NCBI GenBank assembly: GCA_022826485.1
Contig: JAJDUU010000052.1
Coordinates: 134,692 to 198,691 of the forward strand
Reading direction: 5' to 3'
Origin: Chloroflexota bacterium
Lineage (GTDB): Bacteria; Chloroflexota; UBA11872
DNA length: 64,000 bases
Shown in pieces: positions 55,264 through 62,900 of this stretch. Made by a program: the position numbers and the translations under genes. Under the pieces are notes generated by a model that saw only the letters and a list, made by a program, of their open reading frames with translations, did no database searches and had not been told where the DNA came from. Positions within the stretch are counted from its first letter, which is position 1; each line of letters starts with the position of its first letter.

Positions 55264-57062
55264 TCCCCGGCTCCATTGGCTGCGCGTCGCTGGTCCGTCT
55301 CGTCGAGCTCCGCGCGGCCGGCCTGCACGTTGACCGCCACACCGTACATCTCGCGCGCCTCCGCCGGATCGAGGAGCAGATCCCGCACGTCTTCGAGCAC
55401 CAGCGCCGGGTCGCGCTCACCCGGATCGCCGTAGCCGCCTCCGCCGGGCGTGCGCAACAGGATCTGATCGCCGATCTCGAGCACGACGTTCGAAAACTTT
55501 CCGTCGGAGATCGTGTCGAACATCTCGCGGGCCGTCTGCCACTCGGTTGCCCCGGCGCGTCGGAAGAGCAGCGCGGTCGTGCCGCCTTCGGACCCGCCGT
55601 GCAGCCCCCACGCCCGGTTGGACGTGCGGTTGAGGTGCGCGCTCACGGTGATCGGCGACAGGCAGGTCCAGATTCGCTGCACGCCGTGGCCGCCGCGATA
55701 GGCTCCCGCACCCGCGCCGCCTTCGGCAATCGAGTACTCGTCCAGCCGCACCGGGTAGCGCGTCTCCCACACCTCGCAGGGGGCATTGAGGCAGTTGCCG
55801 TTCTTGACGATCTGCGCGTCGTTGCCGTCGGCGTCGCGCCGTCCGCCCCAGCCCATGCCCTCGTGATGCAGGATGACGAAGGGCTCGCCCGTGTCGATGT
55901 TCGTCCCGTAGAACCCCAGCAGGCCGCAGGTACCCCCGTCGGCGGCGGAGCTGCGGTCGCTGGCCTGCGCGAAGGCGGCCAGCAGGATGTCGACCGTCGT
56001 GGGATAGGTATCGGAGTTGCCGCCGACGCATGATCCCGGGTAGTTGACGTTCACGATCGACCCCGGCGGCGCCACGATGGCAATGGGCCGGTAGGCGCCG
56101 TGATTCCACGGAATCTGGTTGTCGATCATGTGAAAGATGCCGGCGTAGGTGGCCGACGCCGTGGTGCCGAAGGACTGGTTGATCGCGCCGGCCGCCTGTG
56201 GGTCCGACCCGGTGTAGTCGACGATCACCTCGTCGCCGCGGATCACCACCGTCGCCCGGATCTTCCAGGGACGGTCCGGAATCACGCCGTCGTCTTCCAG
56301 GAAGCCCTCGGCGGTGTAGGCGCCGTCCGGCAGACGGTCCAACGCCTGCCGCATGAGCACTTCCGACACGTCCTTGATTTGACCCGAAAGCTGGCGAAAG
56401 CGCTCGACGCCAAGCCTGTCCACCAGACCCACGATGCGGCGCTCGGCCAGGTAGGTCGAGCCCACCATCGCCATCAGGTCGCCACGGGACACTTTGGGCG
56501 TGCGCACGTTGGACGTGATGATGGCGAATATGTCCTCCACGGGCTCGTCGTTCTGGTAAATCTTGATCGGCGGCAGGCGCAGGCCCTCCTGAAAGATGTT
56601 GCGCGTATCGCCGAATGCCGCCGGCACCATGCCGCCGATGTCCGTCATGTGCGCGATGTTGGCGGCGTAAGCCACCACCTCGCCCTCGTAGAAGCATGGT
56701 TTCAGCGTCATGAATTCGGGCAGGTGGCACCCGCCGCGGTAGGGATCGTTGTGCAGGATCACGTCGCCGGGGTGCATGTTCTCGGGGCCGACTTCCTTGA
56801 TAGCCCATTCGACGGTGTGAACGATGGCGCCGATGTGCGCGGGGCAGAAGTCGCCCTGGGCGATCATCTCGCCCTCCGCGTCGAAGACCACGCACGAGAA
56901 GTCGCGGGCCTCGTTGAACATCGTCGAGTACGACGTGCGCATCATGGCCACGCCCATCTCCTCGCAGATGCCGGCAAGGCTGTTGCGCGTGACCTCCAGC
57001 TCCACCGGATCGTCGATGTGCAGGTCGGCGACGCTGCGCTTGGCATCCGTCTCTCGGGACAT
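55260..57062 (-). CDS. Hydantoinase B/oxoprolinase subunit (second copy, no HyuA partner)
   Basis: 600 residues with the HyuB signatures MMRTSYSTMFNEARDFSC, HNDPYRGGCHLPEF, GSCVGGNSDTYPT and TPGGGGYGDPGER. It matches the body of the copy at 46094 throughout but stops before the zinc-ribbon-like tail. No HyuA lies beside it; the only one in the window is at 48174. It leads a minus-strand unit with rraA and the 2-hydroxyacid dehydrogenase. It may share that HyuA or use another. Confidence 0.93.
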   Translation of the reverse strand: MSRETDAKRSVADLHIDDPVELEVTRNSLAGICEEMGVAMMRTSYSTMFNEARDFSCVVFDAEGEMIAQGDFCPAHIGAIVHTVEWAIKEVGPENMHPGDVILHNDPYRGGCHLPEFMTLKPCFYEGEVVAYAANIAHMTDIGGMVPAAFGDTRNIFQEGLRLPPIKIYQNDEPVEDIFAIITSNVRTPKVSRGDLMAMVGSTYLAERRIVGLVDRLGVERFRQLSGQIKDVSEVLMRQALDRLPDGAYTAEGFLEDDGVIPDRPWKIRATVVIRGDEVIVDYTGSDPQAAGAINQSFGTTASATYAGIFHMIDNQIPWNHGAYRPIAIVAPPGSIVNVNYPGSCVGGNSDTYPTTVDILLAAFAQASDRSSAADGGTCGLLGFYGTNIDTGEPFVILHHEGMGWGGRRDADGNDAQIVKNGNCLNAPCEVWETRYPVRLDEYSIAEGGAGAGAYRGGHGVQRIWTCLSPITVSAHLNRTSNRAWGLHGGSEGGTTALLFRRAGATEWQTAREMFDTISDGKFSNVVLEIGDQILLRTPGGGGYGDPGERDPALVLEDVRDLLLDPAEAREMYGVAVNVQAGRAELDETDQRRAANGAGE

Positions 57063-57166
57063 GCAACCACCGGCGTCTTGCGGCGGGGCGCTCCCGCCAC
57101 CCCGGTATCATAAAGTCCCCGCCGCGCCGCCATGCCGAGCCGGCGCCCCCGAAGCGAGGCCGCCAG

Positions 57167-57502
57167 ATGCGTACCGCCCAAGAGGTGTTCGACGATCATT
57201 GGGACGCGGTGATGTCCGGCGACATGGACCGCCTGCTTTCCGACTACGCCGACGACGCGCTGTTCGTGCGACCGGGCCAGGTGGCCCAGGGGCACGCCGA
57301 GATCACCGCGTTCTTCGAGGCCATCGGGGGCGCGCTCAACGGATTCAGCGTCGAGCAGGTGTCGGTGACCACCGCCGAGCCTATCGTGGTGCTGGAGTGG
57401 CAGGGCAGTCACGCCGACGGCCGCAGCGCGTCGGGTACCGATACCTTCATCATCGAAGACGACAAGATCCGGCACCAATCGCTCGTGTTCAGCGTCGACT
57501 AG
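57167..57502 (+). CDS. SnoaL/NTF2-like small protein
   Basis: 111 residues with the cone-shaped alpha+beta fold pattern: a helix with FDDHWDAVMSGDMDRLLSDYADDALF, then GHAEITAFFEAIGGAL and beta strands ending IIEDDKIRHQSLVF. Such proteins act as small-molecule isomerases, hydrolases or binding subunits. Divergent from hyuB2, with about 100 bp between them. Function unknown. Confidence 0.75.
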   Translation: MRTAQEVFDDHWDAVMSGDMDRLLSDYADDALFVRPGQVAQGHAEITAFFEAIGGALNGFSVEQVSVTTAEPIVVLEWQGSHADGRSASGTDTFIIEDDKIRHQSLVFSVD

Positions 57503-57518
57503 GAGGCTGATGTTCGAT

Positions 57519-57554
57519 CCCTTCTCCCCCAGGGGGAAGGTTAGGATGGGGGTC
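57519..57554. repeat. Second copy of the dispersed core repeat (inverted)
   Basis: CCCTTCTCCCCCAGGGGGAAGG followed by TTAGGATGGGGG matches, in reverse orientation, the block at 4684-4717 within the MITE-like element. Between two genes; no clear terminal repeats here, although a TTCAGAGGTTTTC stretch at about 57630 recalls the end of the other copy. Confidence 0.55.
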
Positions 57555-57691
57555 GGCGGATGGCTCCCGAGTCAGGGGCACCGGGCCACCCGATTCACTG
57601 CCACGTTCGCCGGAATCACGAGGTGCATGGTTCAGAGGTTTTCTCACCGCGCTTGGCGACACCCGACCAGCTCATCGGAGGACTTAATCCC

Positions 57692-58432
57692 ATGAAATCG
57701 GTACAAATCGACTTTCTCGGCCACGCCTCGTTCCGCTTCACGGCCCCCACCGGCGAGGTCATCTACTTCGATCCCTGGCTCGACGACAGCCCCGTGTGCT
57801 CCGAGGGGTTGGCCGACGTCGACCGCGCCGACGTTGTGTGCGTCTCACATGGGCACGTCGACCACCTGGGCGACGCCATCGCCATCGTCCAGAAGACCGG
57901 CGCCACGCTGATCGCCAGTCCTGAGGTTGCCGGCTACGCCGACACCCACGGCATCGGCTTCGACACCGACTCCTGTCCCCTCAACATCGGCGGCTCGGTC
58001 AAGCTGGGCGGCGTGACCTACACCATGGTGCGCGCCGACCACTCGACCGGCATGCACGGCACGGCCTACCGGGAAGGCGCCGCCTACGCCGAGCCGGACG
58101 GCAGCGTCTGCGGCTTCGTGCTGACCTTCGACGACGGGCCGGTGATCTACGACACGGCCGACACCGGCGTGTTCGGCGATATGGCGCTCATCAGCCAGCT
58201 CTACGCGCCCGACCTGGTGATCATGCCGGCCGGCGGCAAGTACACCATGGGCGTCAAGGAAGCGGCCATGGCCGCCGCGCTCACGCGGCCGCGGGCCGTC
58301 ATCCCCTGCCACTACGACACATTCCCCAACCAGGCGGCGGATATCGACGACCTGCGGCGGCGCATCGCCGACCTCACGCCCCGCACCAGCGTCATCGAGC
58401 TCAAGCCTGGCGAGTCCGTCAGCTACCCGTAG
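57692..58432 (+). CDS. Metallo-beta-lactamase-fold hydrolase (UPF0173/UlaG-like)
   Basis: 246 residues from ATG 57692, with GGAGG 10 bases upstream. Metal motifs: LGHASF at the start, SHGHVDHLGD (the H-x-H-x-D-H set, residues 52-58), a second ligand in ADHSTGMH, Asp in YDTADTGVFGDM, and a final His in PCHYDTF. All are present. The UlaG relatives hydrolyse L-ascorbate-6-phosphate lactone and others open sugar lactones, which would suit the rhamnonate-dehydratase-like gene that follows. Exact substrate is not proven. Confidence 0.88.
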   Translation: MKSVQIDFLGHASFRFTAPTGEVIYFDPWLDDSPVCSEGLADVDRADVVCVSHGHVDHLGDAIAIVQKTGATLIASPEVAGYADTHGIGFDTDSCPLNIGGSVKLGGVTYTMVRADHSTGMHGTAYREGAAYAEPDGSVCGFVLTFDDGPVIYDTADTGVFGDMALISQLYAPDLVIMPAGGKYTMGVKEAAMAAALTRPRAVIPCHYDTFPNQAADIDDLRRRIADLTPRTSVIELKPGESVSYP

Positions 58433-58500
58433 CCGCCACCCGGTGAAGATCGTCAGGGTCCCCGTACGTCAATCTCGCTCGCGGAGGCGATTCCGAATTC

Positions 58501-58526
58501 GTCATTCCCGCGAAGGCGGGAATCCA
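58501..58526. repeat. REP-like palindrome (copy 3)
   Basis: ATTCCCGC (58504-58511) pairs perfectly with GCGGGAAT (58516-58523) around a GAAG loop, just upstream of the GTG at 58541. Same family as the copies at 9347 and 53529. Confidence 0.6.
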
Positions 58527-58540
58527 CCGGGCGACGCACC

Positions 58541-59698
58541 GTGAACATCGCCAGCGTCCAAGCGGTCGCCCTCGACTTCGGCGAGCGGCGCGCCACCAGC
58601 AAACCCCGCGCGTCGTGGACCGAGGACGCTCGCGTGGGCTCGCCCATGGCGCCCTATCCGCGCTACGCCGAGGTGCGTTCCAGCTGGACCCCGGACTGGC
58701 CGGGCGTGGGCGTGGTGGTCACCGCCGAGGACGGCACGCAGGGACTCGGCATCGGCGCGCTCGGCCGGCCCATGGCCGCCCTGGTGGACGACTACCTCGG
58801 GCCTCGCATCGTCGGCGAGCCGGCGCTGGCCACCGAGCGCCTCTACGACATGATGCTGCGGCTGTGCTCGCCCTTCGGCGCCACGGGACTGGCCTCCTAC
58901 GCCGTGAGCGCCATCGATCTCGCGCTGTGGGACCTGAAGGGCAAGGTGCTCGATCGGCCGGTGTACGAGCTGCTGGGCGGCCCCTCCCGCGACGAGATCG
59001 TCTGCTACGCCACCGGGCCGCAGCACGAATGGCACCTGGAGTTGGGCTTCACCGCCACCAAGCATCCCTGCCGCTTCGGCCCGTCCGACGGCCTGGACGG
59101 CCTGCGCCGCAACGTCGACGACATCGCCGCGCTGCGAGACCTGGTCGGGCCGGACGTCGAATTGATGCTCGACTGCTGGATGTCCCTCGACGTCGAGTAC
59201 GCCGTGCGCCTCATCGAGGAGCTGCGGCCCTTCAAGCTCAAGTGGATCGAAGAAGCGCTTCGATCCGAGGACATTGACAGCCACGCCGCGCTGCGCGAAC
59301 GCGTGCCCTGGCAGACGCTCGCCACCGGTGAGCACTGGTACACGCCAACGCCCTTCCAGCACGCCGCCAGCCGCCGCCTGGTGGACATCCTGCAGCCCGA
59401 CATCATGTGGGTGGGCGGCATCACGGCCCTCCTGCGCATCTGCGCTATTGCCGACGCGGCCGGGCTATCGGTGATCCCCCACGCCGGCGTCAACGAGCCC
59501 TACGGCCAGCACGCCTGCTACGCCCTGCCGGGGATTCCCTGGGGCGAGTATTTCGTCGCCTCGGGACCCGGCACCGACCTCGCCGACGCCGTCTCCGTCC
59601 CCGGCGCCGCCCACCCCGTCAACGGCCGCCTGAAGCCCTCCGACGCCCCCGGCTTCGGCATCGCGATCGACCTGGCGAAGCTGCGTCCGTATGCCTGA
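58541..59698 (+). CDS. Enolase-superfamily dehydratase, L-rhamnonate dehydratase-like
   Basis: 385 residues from GTG 58541. Signature segments are those of RhmD: LMLDCWMSLDVEYA with the metal Asp, LKWIEEAL (Glu), TGEHWYTPTPF (Glu and His), ILQPDIMWVGG, VIPHAGVNEPYGQHA with the catalytic His, and the terminal HPVNGRLKPSDAPGFGI. RhmD dehydrates L-rhamnonate, and related acids such as L-mannonate, L-lyxonate and D-gulonate, to 2-keto-3-deoxy acids. All catalytic residues appear intact. It follows the lactonase-like gene. The GC-rich backbone ends shortly after its stop. Confidence 0.9.
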   Translation: MNIASVQAVALDFGERRATSKPRASWTEDARVGSPMAPYPRYAEVRSSWTPDWPGVGVVVTAEDGTQGLGIGALGRPMAALVDDYLGPRIVGEPALATERLYDMMLRLCSPFGATGLASYAVSAIDLALWDLKGKVLDRPVYELLGGPSRDEIVCYATGPQHEWHLELGFTATKHPCRFGPSDGLDGLRRNVDDIAALRDLVGPDVELMLDCWMSLDVEYAVRLIEELRPFKLKWIEEALRSEDIDSHAALRERVPWQTLATGEHWYTPTPFQHAASRRLVDILQPDIMWVGGITALLRICAIADAAGLSVIPHAGVNEPYGQHACYALPGIPWGEYFVASGPGTDLADAVSVPGAAHPVNGRLKPSDAPGFGIAIDLAKLRPYA

Positions 59699-59938
59699 CG
59701 ACCAGAGCTGCCAGTGATGAAATCGATAAAGGCATAGGAGCCAATAGTCGCCAAACAGCGGAAGCGAAGCCGGAAGCAAAGCAGACGCAAACGACGTCGC
59801 GCGCGCGCGCTTGGACTTGCAAATCCCGTAGCGGGAGAGAGAAGCGCCCGCCTTAGCTCCGCGGACCAGCGCGAAATTGCGCACACCGATCAGGCCGATG
59901 GTGGGGAACAGCACACACTTGGACAGGAAAACCCCAAG
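59699..59938. other. Junction between GC-rich backbone and AT-richer right end
   Basis: About 240 bp without a supported gene. The first part contains a KR-rich open reading stretch (not credible as protein) with a 13-base alternating CG run at 59798-59810. Composition becomes more AT-rich to the right. No tRNA, integrase or clear attachment repeat was seen. Confidence 0.4.
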
Positions 59939-62900
59939 TTGCGGCAGCCCGTGCACAGCGATTGGGCAGGACCGGACGGCGAGATCGGAAGCTATATCCG
60001 CGCAGAGTTCGATAAGTCTCTGGAGTCATACCGCACCCAGCCAAATTTGGTGGCGGAGCATACTAATGCGGAGGAAGCCACGGCGCGCGGCGGCTACGCA
60101 AACCGGCAACTATTCGAACTGATCCAAAACAGCGCGGACGCTCTGGCGGAGTCAAACGGTGAGCGAATTCTCGTCCGGCTGACGCCGACTAATCTCTACT
60201 GCGCGGACAACGGTCAGCCGATAGACCGTGACGGAGTACGTGCGCTCCTCTTCTCTCATCTCTCAGCTAAGCCTAACCAAGACACTGCCCAGATTGGTCG
60301 GTACGGCCTGGGCTTCAAATCCGTCCTTGCGGTTACGGACAAGCCTGAGTTCTTCAGCCACAGTGGCTCGTTTCGATTCGATCGGTCCAAGTCGGCCAAG
60401 CTGCTGCAACCGATTGCTCCGGGACTAGCCAGCTATCCGGTCCTGCGTCTGGCCGAGCCCATCGATTCGTCGACCGAGATCGCAGCTGACCGTCACCTTC
60501 GTGAGATGGCCGGCTGGGCAACGAATATCGTCCGATTGCCACTGAAACCCGATGCAGCTCAAGCGCTTCATAAACAGATAGACGATTTTCCCGCCCAATT
60601 CGTGCTATTCGTCAATCACGTAGGCCGAATCGAATTAGAGAGTCTCACATCCGATACGTCGCGTGCCATTGAGTTGGCTGACCGAAGTAGATGGTGGGAA
60701 CTCAACGACGGCACGAGTACGACACGCTGGACGATAGTCAGCGACATGCACAGGCTTTCGCAAGAGGCGAAAGATGACAGCAGGAGCCTCGACCATGCAG
60801 AAGAGGTGCCGATCTGGTGGGCGGCGCCAATCGACAAATTGAATGACCCAGGTCAATTTTGGGCATTCTTCCCAACGCATACCCCAAGCCTACTCGCCGG
60901 CATTCTGAACGCACCTTGGAAGACCAATGAAGACCGCCAGAATCTATTGCCCGGGGTATATAACGATGAGTTGATCGACGCAGCCTCAGCCCTAGTCGCG
61001 GAAGCCTTGCCTCGACTTTCGGCACAGGACGACGCAGCCAGACATTTGGATGCATTACCGCGCCGACATGAAGCAGGCGACTCCCTGCACAGCGATAGGC
61101 TTCGAAGTGTATTGTATGCGACTCTTGCCAACCGACCAATCATCCCTGATCAGGACGGTGGTCTTCGAATCTTCTCGGAAATCCGATTCCCGCCCGATGA
61201 ATTGGTTGACGATAGATCTGCATCAGATGCAATTGACCACTGGTCTTCTTTTGCACACAGACCAAAAGACTGGCTCTGTCGCAGTGCGTTGACGCGCAAT
61301 CGACTCGCCAAGATTGACCAACTCGTTGATCATGTATCCACAGACTCAACGCAGCACAATGGCGCTTCCATAGGCGAGTGGCTGGAGGAACTCGCTGGCG
61401 CGGCAACTACTGAAGTACTCGGTTCACGAGCGGCGATTCAGACAGCAGCAAGAATCCCAAAACGTATTCGTCACCATGACTACCTTGGGAAGATTCTGCT
61501 CACGGCAGAAGGCAGATGGGTCGACGTTGATCCCGACAAGATATCCCTCGCTAGCGGATTCTCATCCAATTCAAACGACACAGTGCACCTCGAATTGCAG
61601 TCCGATCCAGACACTCTAAGCGCACTGAGCGATCTGGGAATCAAGCCAGCATCTCCGGAGAGCATATTTGCGAATGCGGCATCACACCTGTTGGACGGCC
61701 ACCGTTACTTTTATCTGTTCACAGAACCATACATACGACATGATCCCCAGAAAGCAAGCTTTATGGAATGGCACGAATTCTGGACTCTCGCGCGTGCTCT
61801 TGAGCCGGATATAGCCGCCAAGATCATCCAGGACCAGGTGATTTCTTCAGGACTCAAGCAGTGGAATTGCTGGCGGGAGTCTCTCTTTGTTCGCACTGTC
61901 GACGGGAGCTGGAAGCCATTTTTTGGTGTACTTCTTCCAGGTGCCATAGTTCCTAGCGACGGAAGTCGCGACAGCAACGTCGCTATCGACACCCAATTCC
62001 ATGGACCGGACTTGCCATTGCTCAGAACATTGGGTGCAGTGGCGGAACCGTGCGAGCGACAAGAATTGCCTTTGGCAATGTGGTCGTTCGTAAGCGATCG
62101 CCGAGTGGAGTTCACCAAGCGTGACCTGCCAAGCTCGCCAGTAAAGCAGATGCTGAATTTTCGGACAACCACAACCAGCGGACCGCTGGCAGTCCTATTG
62201 ACGCTTTCCGAGGAAGGCAAGGCTCTCTATACCTGGAATCTGCTTCTTCTTGCCGAAACCTATGAGAAATGGGAAATGCGTCACGATACACGGGACATCT
62301 ATGGTTCCGTAGAATTTGATTCACCAGCGATACATTACTTGCGTGATTACGGCTGCATCGAGGTCGATGGAAGATTCCACAAACTCTCGGACGGACTTGG
62401 AGACCCACCCAAGAGCTCCGCCGTGCTTCGCAAGTTGCTCTCCCACCCACAGGCGGCGTCTATCCGCAGCGCATTCGGACTACGGGCCGACCACGTGGAG
62501 CCACTCGGGGAGGACGAACCCATCCCGCTAGCTGACGCATGGCCTGGATTGGTTCCGTATCTCACCGAGCAACAGGATGATCTCGATCTTGTTCGCTGCG
62601 ACAGCTTGATGACGCTGGGAAGCGAACAGGGCGAGGATGAGCGGGACTGCTTCATCAAGGAGAATATCGTCTACGTCACGCGAAGAGACTATGAGGCCGA
62701 GCTTCAGACATTGCTCCGGGAGCTAGGTCTGCAACTCAGGCAAGACCGGGTCGAGTTGATACTCCTTGGTCTGACCGATACAGACGTGGACGAATCTCGG
62801 GAAGCCATTCGGGGACACGCGACCGATGCCGAGCGTCTACTAGCGGCAGTGGGAGAACCCGCGTTGCGGCAACGTCTGCCGCTGATGCTTATCGAGATAC

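Noticed and set aside
59738-59938. N-terminal extension of the ATPase-helicase protein
   Set aside because: The frame is open but encodes a Lys/Arg-rich low-complexity stretch without a start codon before 59939; it is probably non-coding.
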